Of a stretch of DNA of 64,000 nucleotides, positions 8,959 through 18,376 are shown one piece after another. The first letter of the stretch is position 1. Every line of letters begins with the position of its first letter. This stretch comes from Duganella zoogloeoides (lineage in GTDB: Bacteria > Pseudomonadota > Gammaproteobacteria > Burkholderiales > Burkholderiaceae_D): the NCBI RefSeq assembly GCF_034479515.1, contig NZ_CP140152.1:868001-932000 (forward strand), read 5' to 3'. Position numbers and translations under genes: made by a program. Below the pieces are notes generated by a model. That model did no database searches and was not told the DNA's origin. It saw nothing but the letters and a program-made list of their open reading frames with translations.

Positions 8959-10594
8959 TATCCGTGCCCGCGGCAGCGCGCTGGCGCAACAGCTGGCGGA
9001 TGCGCGCGCTCAAGGTTTCCAGGGTATAAGGTTTGGCCAGCAGGTTGACGCCGTGCGGCAGTTTGCCGTCGTGCGCCAGCAAGCCCTCGGCGTAGCCCGA
9101 GGTAAACAGCACCTGGGCTTGCGGCTGATGGTGCTTGAGCAGCTCGGACAGCTCCAGGCTGGTCAGGCGCCCCGGCATGATCACATCGGTAAACAGCAGG
9201 TCGATGCGGGCGCCGCCTTCGAGCAAGCGGGCGGCATCGTCAGCATCCGGGCTGGACAGTACCTGGTAGCCCAGGTCGGCCAGCATGGCCACGGTGGCGT
9301 TGCGCACCGCTTCCTCGTCTTCCACCACCAAAATCGTTTCGGCGCCGCCGGTCACGGTTTCGGCATCGACCGCGTGGTCGGTTGCCGCCACGGCTTCGTT
9401 GCGCGGCAGGTAGATTTGCACGCACGTGCCTTCGCCCGGGCGGCTTTGCAGGGTAATCTCGCCACCCGACTGCTTGACGAAGCCATATGCCATCGACAGC
9501 CCCAGGCCCGTGCCCTGGCCGGTGGGCTTGGTGGTGAAGAACGGCTCGAAGGCGCGCTGCATCACCGCGTCGCTCATGCCCACGCCGGTATCGACAATTT
9601 CGATCAGCACATAGTCGGCGTGCGGTACATGCTCGCCGGCCGCGACATTGACCTTGTGCAGGCGCGCGGCGTCGGCGTCGAGATTGCGGGCGCGGATGGT
9701 CAGCGTGCCTTCGCCGTGCATGGCGTCGCGGGCATTGATGGCCAGGTTGAGGATCACGTTGTTGAGCTGGCCGACATCGACCTCGATATTCCACAGCTGC
9801 GGGGCGATGTCGGTAACCACCTTGGCGCGCGGGCCCAATACGTGGCCCAGCATGTCGTCCATGTCGGTGAGCATGGGCTTGAGATCGACCACCGCGCTTT
9901 GCAGCGGCTGGCGGCGGGCGAACGCCAGCAGGTGCGACGCGAGGCGGGCGCCGCGCTCCACGCCGGCCAGGGCGTTTTCCACCCGCACCATGCCCTGCGG
10001 ACTGACCAGCCCCAGCATCTTGAGCAGGTGCAGGTTGCCGCTGATAATTTGCAGGACGTTGTTGAAGTCGTGCGCCACGCCGCCGGTGAGCTGGCCGATC
10101 GCTTCCATTTTTTGCGCCTGGTGCAGGGCGGCCTGGCTGGCGCGCAGTTCTTCCTCGCGCTGGCGCAATTCGATGAACGCCGCATCGCGCTGGCGGCGCG
10201 CGTGGTAGGCGGCGCAATGGTAGCGGATGCGCGCCTCGAGTTCGCGCGCCTCGGGCCACTTGACCAGGTAATCGTTGGCGCCCAGTGCGAACGCGCGCGC
10301 CTTGGTTTCCGCATCGTCTTCGGACGACAGCAGGATGATGGGGACGTGGGCGGTATCGGCATTGGCGCGCAGCATGCGGATGACATCGAAACCGTCGGCG
10401 CCGGGCATGCGCAGGTCCACCAGGACCACGTTGGCTTCGGTTTCCCGGCATAGCTCGACTGCGCGCTCGGCGTGCTGGTCGTAGCGCAGGCGGATTCCGG
10501 GCTGGCGGCTGAGATGGTCTCCGATCAGGTCTTGCGCGATGAGTTCGTCATCGATCAACAGCACGGAACAGTTCTGGGAAAGGTTGTCGCTCAT
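8945..10594 (-). CDS. hybrid REC - histidine kinase - REC protein
   Basis: A 549-residue cytoplasmic two-component protein. The N-terminal receiver has Asp15/Asp16, phospho-acceptor Asp60 in LVDLRMPG and Lys112. A helical linker (about 130-165) leads to a HisKA-type domain with His175 in GGVAHDFNN, then HATPase_c (NLAINARDAM, DTGVGM, GTGLGLSM) and a C-terminal receiver with Asp470 in LLFTDVIMPG. The VAHDFNN signature is that of the PAS-associated kinase group often tied to aerobic or light sensing, but no sensor domain is present, so it must be driven through its own N-terminal receiver. It is convergent with the phytochrome regulator and divergent from heme oxygenase, suggesting a phosphorelay within this cluster (inference). 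Confidence 0.93.
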   Translation of the reverse strand: MSDNLSQNCSVLLIDDELIAQDLIGDHLSRQPGIRLRYDQHAERAVELCRETEANVVLVDLRMPGADGFDVIRMLRANADTAHVPIILLSSEDDAETKARAFALGANDYLVKWPEARELEARIRYHCAAYHARRQRDAAFIELRQREEELRASQAALHQAQKMEAIGQLTGGVAHDFNNVLQIISGNLHLLKMLGLVSPQGMVRVENALAGVERGARLASHLLAFARRQPLQSAVVDLKPMLTDMDDMLGHVLGPRAKVVTDIAPQLWNIEVDVGQLNNVILNLAINARDAMHGEGTLTIRARNLDADAARLHKVNVAAGEHVPHADYVLIEIVDTGVGMSDAVMQRAFEPFFTTKPTGQGTGLGLSMAYGFVKQSGGEITLQSRPGEGTCVQIYLPRNEAVAATDHAVDAETVTGGAETILVVEDEEAVRNATVAMLADLGYQVLSSPDADDAARLLEGGARIDLLFTDVIMPGRLTSLELSELLKHHQPQAQVLFTSGYAEGLLAHDGKLPHGVNLLAKPYTLETLSARIRQLLRQRAAAGTDITAA

Positions 10595-10721
10595 GGGGCA
10601 AAATAAGACGTTGTTATCAGATTCTACCTCAGCGTCTCACCTGCCAAGGCGGCAATTCCTACGGTGTGCGCGTTGTTGCACGCCTGTGTAAAATCATTGC
10701 ATCTTACAAAAAGGAGTTGAA

Positions 10722-11336
10722 TTGTTGGAAACCAGGGATCAAGACGTGCTGGCCGCACTGCGCGCTGCCACCGCCGCACGCCATGCCGAGCTCGATGCGC
10801 ACACGCCGCTGGCCGCGCCCGAGGTCGATCTGGCTGCCTATGGCGCGCACCTGCGCCTGCTCGAGCGCTGGCTGGCGCCCGTGCCGGGGTGGCTGGCCGC
10901 CTTCAACGATGGTCCGCAATTGCCCGATTACCTCGGTGCGATCCGTGCCGACCTGGCGCACAGTGCGCTGGCTTCGGCGGCGGCCAGCGATGAGTCGGTG
11001 ACGCCGTCGCAGCTGCAGCAACTGCCGCCGTCGCTATCGCAGCCGCCTGCGCCTTGGCCGGCGCAGGCCAGTGCCGCCTACCGCTGGGGCGTGTGCTACG
11101 TGGTGGAAGGATCGCAACTGGGCGGGGCGGTGCTCTACAAGCGGCTGGCGGCCCGGCTGGCGCCGCATCCGCTCGATTACCTGCGCGGCAACGGTTCGCC
11201 CGGGCCGCGCTGGCAGCAGTTTCTGGCGGCGCTGCGCGCAAACGTGGTGGAACCCGCCCAGATCGAAGACGCCTGCGCCGGCGCGCGCGACGCCTTCGAC
11301 CGGCTGATTGCGCTTAACCGCGCAATGGATCAGTAA
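10722..11336 (+). CDS. bphO: biliverdin-producing heme oxygenase
   Basis: The 204-residue protein should open heme to biliverdin, the phytochrome chromophore, releasing CO and iron. It has the proximal-ligand region ATAARHAELD with His21 and the distal-helix segment YVVEGSQLGGAVLYKRL that contacts heme and oxygen. No ATG is available: the frame opens with TTG TTG at 10722 and 10725, with AAGGAG at 10711-10716, so initiation at a TTG is likely. Residues 85-110 are a Ser/Gln/Pro-rich insert longer than in many homologues. It is the chromophore supplier for the bphP product 2.2 kb upstream, separated by the oppositely oriented hybrid kinase. Its 3' end overlaps the binding-protein gene by 7 bases. 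Confidence 0.92.
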   Translation: MLETRDQDVLAALRAATAARHAELDAHTPLAAPEVDLAAYGAHLRLLERWLAPVPGWLAAFNDGPQLPDYLGAIRADLAHSALASAAASDESVTPSQLQQLPPSLSQPPAPWPAQASAAYRWGVCYVVEGSQLGGAVLYKRLAARLAPHPLDYLRGNGSPGPRWQQFLAALRANVVEPAQIEDACAGARDAFDRLIALNRAMDQ

Positions 11337-12463
11337 CTGCTCAGCGGCACCGGCTGGCCGCCCTTGAAGGTGTAGATGGTGACCGGCGATTCTTTCATGT
11401 CGCCGCGCGCATCGAACGCGTAGCTGCCGGCCACGCCCTGGTAGGTGCCGGCGCTGATCGCCGCGCCCACTTTTTGCGGATCGACCGAGGCCGACTTCTG
11501 CATACCCTGCGCGTACAGCATGGTGGCGTCGTAGTAGGCGGCCGCGTACACATCCGGGTCTTTCTTGAACCGGGCCTTGAAACGCGCCTTGAAGGCCGGA
11601 CCGGCGCTGGCCTTGTCGAGCACGGCGCCGCCCTGCGAGCACAGCACGTTTTCACCGACCGACTCGCCGCCCAGCTTGCCCATTTCTGCGGTGCAGATGG
11701 TGTCGCCGCCCAGCAGCTTGGCGTTGATGCCCAACTGCTTCATCTGGCGCGCCATCGGTGCGGCCTGCGGCGCGTAGCCGCCGAAGAAGATCGCCTCGAT
11801 CTTCTTGTTTTTCAGCTTGGTGAGGATGGCATTGAAATCGAAGGCGCGGTCGGTGGTGAATTCATGGCCGGCCACGGTCATGCCCGAGGCGCGCGCCTGT
11901 TTCTTGAATTCCTCTGCCACGCCCTGGCCGAAGGCAGTGCGGTCGTCGATGACGGCAACGTTTTTGAACTTGAGCACATTGGCCGCGTACAGCGCCATTT
12001 TCGAGCCCAGCTGGGTGTCGCTGGCGTTGACGCGGAACAGGCCCTTGTAGCCTTGCTGGGTAATCTTGGGATTGGTGGCCACGGTGGCCACCAGTGCGCC
12101 AGCGTCGTTGTAGGCGCGCGAGGCGGGAATGGTTACACCCGAGTTGTAGGGGCCGACGATGAAACGCACGCCGTTGTCGATCAGCTTTTGGGCGGCGGCC
12201 ACGCCGGCCTTGGGATCGCCCTGGTCGTCCTCCGACAGCAGTTCGAACTTGAGTTTTTTGCCGGCCACGGTGATGGGCTTGGCATTGAGTTCCTCGACCG
12301 CCAGGCGGGCGCCGTTTTCATTATCCTTGCCCGAAAACGCCTGGGCGCCCGACAGCGGGCCGCTGTGGCCGATCTTGACGACTGTTTCCTGCGCTTGTAC
12401 TGCAGTGGCTGCCAATACCGCCATGGCGGCTGCGGCGTACTTCACGTTGTCCTTCAAACCCAT
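11330..12463 (-). CDS. periplasmic branched-chain amino-acid ABC transporter binding protein (LivK-like)
   Basis: A 377-residue exported protein with a Sec signal peptide ending at VQAQ (about residue 25). The mature part has the type I periplasmic-binding fold: VKIGHSGPLSGAQA at the start, a SEDDQGDPKAGVAAAQKLI helix, VGPYNSG at the hinge and IEAIFFGGYAPQAAPMARQMKQLG in lobe two. The family binds leucine, isoleucine, valine or related amides for a Liv-type permease. No permease or ATPase gene is nearby, so it is an orphan solute-binding protein that either shares a distant transporter or senses ligand. The start is the ATG at 12461-12463. Confidence 0.93.
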   Translation of the reverse strand: MGLKDNVKYAAAAMAVLAATAVQAQETVVKIGHSGPLSGAQAFSGKDNENGARLAVEELNAKPITVAGKKLKFELLSEDDQGDPKAGVAAAQKLIDNGVRFIVGPYNSGVTIPASRAYNDAGALVATVATNPKITQQGYKGLFRVNASDTQLGSKMALYAANVLKFKNVAVIDDRTAFGQGVAEEFKKQARASGMTVAGHEFTTDRAFDFNAILTKLKNKKIEAIFFGGYAPQAAPMARQMKQLGINAKLLGGDTICTAEMGKLGGESVGENVLCSQGGAVLDKASAGPAFKARFKARFKKDPDVYAAAYYDATMLYAQGMQKSASVDPQKVGAAISAGTYQGVAGSYAFDARGDMKESPVTIYTFKGGQPVPLSSY

Positions 12464-12688
12464 GCGAACTCCCGATGTCGATGATGATCGATGATTACTA
12501 ATGCGAGCGCTGATTATCGCTAAATATTCGACATATTATCGTGCGAGTTGTGCCGTGTTCGCAGCGGTTTCGGGGCGGGAGCGGGGGCGGCCGGGCGGCA
12601 GCCCCGAATTTAATTCGGGTTGCACCGTGGCGAGGCGGGCGCGCACCGAATCTGCACCCGGCGCATCGCCGCTTGCTTGTGGCATCGC

Positions 12689-15121
12689 TTACGCGCCGAT
12701 GCCACGCGTGCTGTCCGCTGCCGTCACCGCACCCACCCGGGCCACGGCAGGCGTGGCGGACTGGACGGCACGGGGCGTGTTGTTGCCCAGCGTAGGGTCG
12801 TTGATGTTGTAGGCGGCAATCGCTGCTGCCAGCGCCGGGTTGCCTTGCAGCGGATTGGCCTGCATGGCGGCAGCTTGTGCCGCTGCGGCCTGGGCCGCGC
12901 GCGCCTGCTGGGCGGCATCGGCCGCTGCCGCATTGGCTGCCGCCGAGTTGGCGGCGGCCGTGTCGGCCGCGCTGCTTTGCTGCGCCGCTGCTGCCGCTGC
13001 GGCGGTGGCAGCCGGTGAGTTGCCAGCCTGGGCCAGCACGGCGCGGGCAGCATCGGCTGCTGCGGCGGCTTCGGCGCTTTGCGCGGACAGGGCATCGGCC
13101 GCGCTTTGCGCCGCCTGGGCCTGGGCCAGCGCACTGGACGCGGCCGATGTCGCCGCAGCCAGGCTGGAGGCGGCCACTTGCGCCGCCTGCGCCTGCTGTT
13201 CTGGGCTGCCGGCATTGGCCGGGTTGTTGGCGGCAGCGGTGGCGGCGGCGTTCTGCGCCGCTTGCGCCTGGGCCGCCGCCTGCGTACTGGCGGCGGTGGC
13301 CGCGTTCAGGCCGGCAGCGGTCTGCTGGCGGGCAGCCTGGGCCTGGGCGCTGGTTTGAGCGGCCTCGGCAGCCGCCCGGGTCGCATCGGCCTCGTCGGCC
13401 TGCGCGGTGGTCTCGGCCGCCTGGTCCGCCTGCTGCGTTTGCTGCAGCTGGTTGGCCTGCTGGGCCTGATTGGCTTGCTGTGCCTGTGTGGCGGCCGATG
13501 TTTGCGTTGCTTGCTCGGTGGCTTGCTGCGCAGCCTGTGTCGCGGCCAGCTGCGATTGCAGCAAATTGGCCGATTGCAAATCCTGCTGCACTTGCGCGGC
13601 GTTGACGGTCTGCGCGTTCTGGCGCGCCTGCGCCAGCTGCGTATCGGCGACTTGCTGCTGGGCTTGCAGCGCCTGCTGCGCCAGTGCTTGTTGCGCTTGG
13701 CCGGCTTGTTGCGCCTGCAACGTATTGTCGGCTTGCAGACCTTGCTGGGCGCGGGCTGCTTGCTGGGCCTGGATCGTCTGCTGCGCCTGGGCTGCTTGTT
13801 GCGCCTGCAAGGTATTGTCCGCTTGCAGGTCTTGTTGGGCTTGGGCTGCCTGTTGCGCCTGCAAGGTGTTGTCGGCCTGCAGGTCTTGCTGGGCGCGGGC
13901 GAGCTGTTGCGCTTGTGTTGCTTGCTGCGCCTGTGCCGCCTGTTGCGCTTGCAGGGTGTTGTCGGCTTGCAGATCTTGCTGGGCCTGGGTGGCTTGCTGA
14001 GCTTGGGTTACCTGCTGCGCCTGTGCCGCCTGCTGTGCTTGCAAGGTGGCATCGGTTTGCAGATTTTGCTGCGCGTTCAGGTTTGCAGCCTCGGCCAGCG
14101 CTGCCTGTTGCAGCTCGGCATAGTTGATACCTTGCAGCGCCTGCTGTTGCGCCACGTTGGCAGCTTGGGTGGTTTGTTGTGCTTGCAGTGTCTGTTGCGC
14201 CTGTTGCGCCAGGTCGGCCTGCTGCGCTTGCAGCGCTTGGCTGTTCTGGGCGTTCTGGGCGGCGATGGCGGCCGAGGTCGAGGTGAACAAGGGATTGACG
14301 ATCGGCGAGTCCGGTGCGGTGGCGGTGGGCGTGAGCGGCTGTTCGAGCGCCGCGCGCTGCGCAGCCAGGCGGTCGGCGGCGGTCTCGCTCAAGGGGTTTT
14401 GTGACAGCAGGTCGAGCTGGGCGCGGGCAAAGTCGAGGCGGGCGTTTTGCGCCTGGTCGGCCGGCGACAGCGCAGCCGTGTCGCCGGGCAGCAGCTGGCT
14501 GAACGAGGTGGTGGCCGTGGCGCTCAGTTGCTCGGCATATTCGGTGGCCAGGTTGCGGAAATTGGTCAGCGTGTCCTGCAAGGTGCTGGTGGTGTTCTGC
14601 TCGTTAGTAGTAAAAGCGGCGCGCAGGATTTCATTGTCGAGCGACAGGCCGCCGGTGGGATCGGACAGCAGCGCCGGCTGCAGCGTCACGCCAAGCCGGG
14701 CCAGGCTTTCCGCCCCGGTTTGCTGGCCTTGCACCTGCTGGTTGAGATTGTTCACCAGGTTGTTGAGCAGGGTGGAGCCCAATGGCTGCGACTGGTTGAA
14801 ATCGACGCCCGGCAACAGGTTGAACGCATCCACCACCTGCTGGGTAGCGTCATTGAGCAGGGTGGCGCGCAGGGCGCCGTCCTGCGTGGCGCGGCTGCCC
14901 CCGGCTTGCAGTTGGGCGATTTGCTGCTGCGAGCGCGACACCGCCAGCAGGAAGCCGGCCACCGGCGACAGGTCGATGGTGACCGATGCCAACGGCGCAT
15001 CGGTGGCCGAGCCGACCGCCTGGGTGGACGAGTTGACCGAATTGACTGCCGAGGTTTGCAGCGTTGGATTCACCGTCGGAAAATTGACCGGCGTGGTCAG
15101 CGTGGACGAGATGGGAAACAT
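12689..15121 (-). CDS. Gln/Ala-rich low-complexity repeat protein, function unknown
   Basis: An 810-residue protein starting at ATG 15119-15121, chosen because CAGGAG lies 8 bases upstream (a longer frame starts at 15160 without a site). Residues 1-270 are ordinary sequence, rich in Asn, Thr and Leu, with no signal peptide or membrane span (DLSPVAGFLLAVSRSQQQI, LLNNLVNNLNQQVQG). Residues about 275-560 are Gln/Ala repeats, including five copies of a unit starting LQADNTLQAQQAAQAQQ. Residues about 560-770 are nearly pure Ala with Gln, Ser and Asp, likely one long helix or coiled coil. The last 40 residues return to complex sequence (AAYNINDPTLGNNTPRAV). No known domain is recognised. The base periodicity makes shadow frames on the other strand, but this frame has the start signal and structured ends. 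Confidence 0.8.
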   Translation of the reverse strand: MFPISSTLTTPVNFPTVNPTLQTSAVNSVNSSTQAVGSATDAPLASVTIDLSPVAGFLLAVSRSQQQIAQLQAGGSRATQDGALRATLLNDATQQVVDAFNLLPGVDFNQSQPLGSTLLNNLVNNLNQQVQGQQTGAESLARLGVTLQPALLSDPTGGLSLDNEILRAAFTTNEQNTTSTLQDTLTNFRNLATEYAEQLSATATTSFSQLLPGDTAALSPADQAQNARLDFARAQLDLLSQNPLSETAADRLAAQRAALEQPLTPTATAPDSPIVNPLFTSTSAAIAAQNAQNSQALQAQQADLAQQAQQTLQAQQTTQAANVAQQQALQGINYAELQQAALAEAANLNAQQNLQTDATLQAQQAAQAQQVTQAQQATQAQQDLQADNTLQAQQAAQAQQATQAQQLARAQQDLQADNTLQAQQAAQAQQDLQADNTLQAQQAAQAQQTIQAQQAARAQQGLQADNTLQAQQAGQAQQALAQQALQAQQQVADTQLAQARQNAQTVNAAQVQQDLQSANLLQSQLAATQAAQQATEQATQTSAATQAQQANQAQQANQLQQTQQADQAAETTAQADEADATRAAAEAAQTSAQAQAARQQTAAGLNAATAASTQAAAQAQAAQNAAATAAANNPANAGSPEQQAQAAQVAASSLAAATSAASSALAQAQAAQSAADALSAQSAEAAAAADAARAVLAQAGNSPAATAAAAAAAQQSSAADTAAANSAAANAAAADAAQQARAAQAAAAQAAAMQANPLQGNPALAAAIAAYNINDPTLGNNTPRAVQSATPAVARVGAVTAADSTRGIGA
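13690..14075 (-). repeat. 90-bp tandem minisatellite inside the Gln/Ala-rich gene
   Basis: A recurring 15-base anchor reading TTGTCGGCTTGCAG or close variants occurs at 13724, 13814, 13868, 13958 and 14048. Spacings are 90, 54, 90 and 90 bases, so the units are 30 residues with one 18-residue version lacking 12 residues. Each encodes LQADNTLQAQQAAQAQQ plus a variable xxQAQQxxxAQQD tail. All lengths are multiples of three, so unit gain or loss would keep the frame. Confidence 0.9.
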
Positions 15122-15300
15122 GGCGCGCTCCTGAGAGACAGTACGGGGAAAGTTTAGCATCCTCCAGTGCAGCCCGCTCGTCCGTGTGCCACCTCACATA
15201 TGGCTACAGATGCGCTGATGGTTAGGTTCCGCACGGTCGCATGTCACAAATGAGCATATTGTCGTTCTTGCAGCTTCGCAAACTAACGAAAGGAACGATC

Positions 15301-15681
15301 ATGGATAACAATACGCAAAACAAGATTGAGAACAAGATCGACAGCGCCCGTGACGGTATCACCAAGATCAACCGTGACGTCCGTGCCGATGCACATTCCA
15401 CCATCGACCGCGTGGCCGACAAAGTGCCGCCAACCACTGACCGTTTGGCGCAAAGCGCGCACAACGGCGTTGACAAGGTTGCCGACACCGTCAACAGCGT
15501 CAACCAGAAATGGGATGGCACCGTCGAGCGCCTGTCCGCCGGCACCAAGCAACTGAGCGAAAACGCCAAGGTCTGGGCCGAATCGGGCCGCACCCAGGTG
15601 CGTTCGCATCCGGCACTGTCAGTACTGATTGCCGCCGCCGCCGGCTACGGCATCTCCAAGCTGTTGAGCTCGCGCAAATAA
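15301..15681 (+). CDS. DUF883-like (ElaB/YqjD-type) membrane-anchored stress protein
   Basis: A 126-residue protein with AAAGGAACG upstream of ATG 15301. Residues 1-95 are charged and strongly helical with a long amphipathic, apolipoprotein-like pattern (IDSARDGITKINRDV, VDKVADTVNSVNQKW). The C-terminus has an Arg-Ser-His-Pro turn followed by a single hydrophobic segment (LSVLIAAAAGYGISKLL) and a basic end, the arrangement of DUF883 proteins that sit in the inner membrane and associate with ribosomes in stationary phase. It lies 76 bases upstream of the catalase gene on the same strand, fitting a stress-response unit. Confidence 0.75.
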   Translation: MDNNTQNKIENKIDSARDGITKINRDVRADAHSTIDRVADKVPPTTDRLAQSAHNGVDKVADTVNSVNQKWDGTVERLSAGTKQLSENAKVWAESGRTQVRSHPALSVLIAAAAGYGISKLLSSRK

Positions 15682-15705
15682 AACCAGGCTGCCCTGCCGG
15701 TCCTG

Positions 15706-15724
15706 CTGCCGGTGTGTCCGGCAG
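15706..15724 (+). promoter_or_regulatory. hairpin between the DUF883-like gene and catalase
   Basis: CTGCCGG (15706-15712) and CCGGCAG (15718-15724) form a perfect 7-bp stem with a TGTGT loop. It has no following T-run, so it is not a classic terminator; it could stabilise the upstream message or dampen read-through into the catalase gene. Confidence 0.4.
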
Positions 15725-15757
15725 CCCGCGCGGGCGCCGTACACCAAGGGATATCCA

Positions 15758-18187
15758 ATGAGCAATGCTAAGAAAGCACCGGCTTCCGTCATGGGAGCCG
15801 GTTCCGTTTTGAGTACCGTGTCAACACCATCATCCGCGCCGCCGCCAGGAAGTCTCGGTGGCGCGCCTCAAGAGGCAGCCTTGCTCGACAAGGTGGTTGG
15901 TGGCCAGGAAGCGGCTGCAGCCATGCCGTTCAATCCGAACAAGGCCGGTGAGCATGGCGATGCCGCGCGCACGCCGCAAGCGGGCGCTACCTGCCCGATG
16001 AAGCACCTGTTCGGTGGCGCCAGCACCACTACCGAGACCAACGCTTCGGCCAAGGTCGGCGACGGCATCCAGCCACAAGGCGTCAACCCGACCGTGGACC
16101 CGCTCGACCGCGTGCGCGTCGATGCGACCGGCCAGCGCCTGACCACCAACCAGGGCGTGCCGGTTGCCGACAACCAGAATTCGCTCAAGGTGGGCCTGCG
16201 CGGCCCGACCGCGATGGAAGACTTCATCCTGCGCGAAAAAATCACGCATTTCGACCACGAGCGCATTCCCGAACGCGTGGTGCACGCGCGCGGTTCGGCC
16301 GCCCACGGCTACTTCGAAAGTTACGATAACTATTCCGCGCTCACGCGGGCCGCGCCGTTCGCCGACAAGGGCAAACGCACGCCGGTGTTCGTGCGCTTCT
16401 CCACCGTGGCCGGTGAACGCGGTTCGGCCGACACCGTGCGCGATGTGCGCGGCTTTGCCGTCAAGTTCTACACGGAAGAGGGCAACTGGGACCTGGTCGG
16501 TAACAACATGCCCGTGTTCTTCATCCAGGATGCGATGAAGTTCCCGGACCTGATCCATGCCGTGAAACCGGAACCGCACAACGGCATCCCGCAGGCGGCC
16601 AGCGCACACGACACTTTCTGGGACTTCGTCACGCTGATGCCGGAATCGACCCACATGCTGATGTGGCACCTGTCCGACCGCGCCATCCCGCGCAGCTACC
16701 GCACCATGCAGGGCTTCGGCGTGCACACGTTCCGCCTGGTCAATGCCGAAGGCGCCTCGGTGTTCTGCAAATTCCATTGGAACCCGGTGGGCGGCACCCA
16801 CTCGCTGGTGTGGGACGAAGCGGCCAAGATTGCCGGCGCCGACGCCGACTTCCACCGCCGCGACCTGTGGGAAGCGATCGAAGCGGGCAACTATCCCGAG
16901 TGGGAACTCGGTGTGCAGGTCTTCAGCGAAGAACAGGCCGAACAATTCCCGTTCGACGTGCTCGACGCGACCAAGATCGTGCCGGAAGAACTGGTGCCGG
17001 TCCAGCCCATCGGCAAGATGGTCCTGAACCGCAACCCCGATAACTTCTTCTCCGAGACCGAGCAGGTGGCATTCTGTACCGCGCACATCGTGCCGGGCAT
17101 CGATTTTACGAACGACCCGCTGCTGCAAGGCCGCATCCATTCGTACGTCGACACCCAGATCAGCCGCCTCGGTGGTCCGAACTTCCACGAGCTGCCGATC
17201 AATGCTCCGGTGGCGCCCGTGCATAACAACCAGCGTGACGGCATGCACCGCCAGTCGATCAACCGTGGCCGCGTGGCGTACGAGCCGAACTCGCTGGCGG
17301 GCGGCTGCCCGTTCCAGGCCGGCATGGCCGGCTTTACCACGGCATTTTCCAGCATCGACCAGAAGCTGCAAAAGCCCGAGGACAAAGTGCGCGGCAAGCC
17401 GGAGCTGTTTGCCGACCACTACTCGCAGGCGCGCCTGTTCTGGATCAGCCAGACGCCGTCCGAACAAACCCACATCATCAATGCCTACCGCTTCGAATTG
17501 AGCCGGGTGACGGTGCCCGCGATCCGCGTGCGCCTGCTCTCGATGCTGGCCAATGTCGATCCGGTACTGGCCGAAGGCGTGGCGACGGGCCTGGGCCTGG
17601 ACGTGCCGGCGCCGATGCCGCTGGCCACCAATGCTACCCCGCCGGAGTACGCGCCGTCACCAGCGCTGTCGCTGCTGGCGCGCCCCGGTTCGCTCGGTGT
17701 GACCGGCCGCAAGGTCGCGATTATTGCCTCCCATGGCGTCGATGCCGCCGGGGTGCAGGCCGTGTACGCGGACCTGTTGAAGGCTGGTGCGGTGCCGCGC
17801 GTGGTCGGTCCATACCTTGGCCAGCTGAAAGCGGCCGATGGCAGTGCGCTCGACGTGGAAATCTCGTTCGAGGCAGGTCCTGCCGTGCTGTACGATGCGG
17901 TGGTCATTGCCGACGGCGCGGGCAGCGCCAAGTCGCTGCAGGCGGAAGCCATCGCACTGGACTTCGTGCGCCAGCAGTACAACCACTGCAAACCGATCCT
18001 GGCCATCGGCGCTGGCGCCGACGTGCTGAAAAAACTTGGTGTGCAGGCCAAGCTGCCAAGCGGCCAGGGCGATCCGTCGCTGTGGATCGTCGATGCCGGC
18101 AGCGTGACGACGGCGCTGGCCGAGTTCAAGGCGGCACTGGGCGCGCACCGTAACTTCCAGCGTGAAGCCGAAGGTTCGATGGTGTAA
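15758..18187 (+). CDS. katE: large-subunit catalase with C-terminal DJ-1/PfpI-like domain (HPII type)
   Basis: The 809-residue enzyme converts hydrogen peroxide to water and oxygen. After a disordered N-terminal stretch of about 120 residues (Ala, Gly, Pro, Ser rich, with one [10 protein letters not shown] segment) the catalase core begins: active-site His in [12 protein letters not shown], Asn in [12 protein letters not shown], and the heme-ligand Tyr in [14 protein letters not shown]. Residues about 640-809 form the flavodoxin/DJ-1-like domain of clade 2 catalases ([24 protein letters not shown]). Length is that of E. coli HPII rather than small-subunit KatA. The N-terminal extension is longer than usual. 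A strong terminator follows. Confidence 0.95.
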   Translation: MSNAKKAPASVMGAGSVLSTVSTPSSAPPPGSLGGAPQEAALLDKVVGGQEAAAAMPFNPNKAGEHGDAARTPQAGATCPMKHLFGGASTTTETNASAKVGDGIQPQGVNPTVDPLDRVRVDATGQRLTTNQGVPVADNQNSLKVGLRGPTAMEDFILREKITHFDHERIPERVVHARGSAAHGYFESYDNYSALTRAAPFADKGKRTPVFVRFSTVAGERGSADTVRDVRGFAVKFYTEEGNWDLVGNNMPVFFIQDAMKFPDLIHAVKPEPHNGIPQAASAHDTFWDFVTLMPESTHMLMWHLSDRAIPRSYRTMQGFGVHTFRLVNAEGASVFCKFHWNPVGGTHSLVWDEAAKIAGADADFHRRDLWEAIEAGNYPEWELGVQVFSEEQAEQFPFDVLDATKIVPEELVPVQPIGKMVLNRNPDNFFSETEQVAFCTAHIVPGIDFTNDPLLQGRIHSYVDTQISRLGGPNFHELPINAPVAPVHNNQRDGMHRQSINRGRVAYEPNSLAGGCPFQAGMAGFTTAFSSIDQKLQKPEDKVRGKPELFADHYSQARLFWISQTPSEQTHIINAYRFELSRVTVPAIRVRLLSMLANVDPVLAEGVATGLGLDVPAPMPLATNATPPEYAPSPALSLLARPGSLGVTGRKVAIIASHGVDAAGVQAVYADLLKAGAVPRVVGPYLGQLKAADGSALDVEISFEAGPAVLYDAVVIADGAGSAKSLQAEAIALDFVRQQYNHCKPILAIGAGADVLKKLGVQAKLPSGQGDPSLWIVDAGSVTTALAEFKAALGAHRNFQREAEGSMV

Positions 18188-18206
18188 GCGCGATTGGAAC
18201 ATGAGG

Positions 18207-18238
18207 CGCCGCCGCAGCGATGCGGCGGCGTTTTTTTT
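18207..18238 (+). terminator. Rho-independent terminator after catalase
   Basis: CGCCGCCGCA (18207-18216) pairs with TGCGGCGGCG (18221-18230) around a GCGA loop, followed directly by eight T. It lies 20 bases after the catalase stop. Confidence 0.95.
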
Positions 18239-18376
18239 GTGCCTGGTTTTCTGTAAGCTCCCTCACTTCCGGGCAGTCGTCAAATCGCGTGCGCAGGCTC
18301 ATCATAGTAATATGCAACATACTGGCTGTCGCAGTTCAGCTTACCCTGTCAAAAAATACTAAAAGAACTGGCCCCG

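Noticed and set aside
12603..12619. CCCGAAT-TTA-ATTCGGG palindrome considered as terminator of the Gln/Ala gene
   Set aside because: The stem is perfect but followed by no T-run on either strand; left as an unassigned palindrome.
13079..14404. A + strand Leu/Gly/Arg-rich frame over the repeat region
   Set aside because: Its repetition mirrors the 90-bp minisatellite read backwards; it lacks a start signal and the complex ends seen on the minus strand.
15830..17473. A 547-codon minus-strand frame
   Set aside because: Antisense of the catalase; composition is typical of a shadow in GC-rich DNA.
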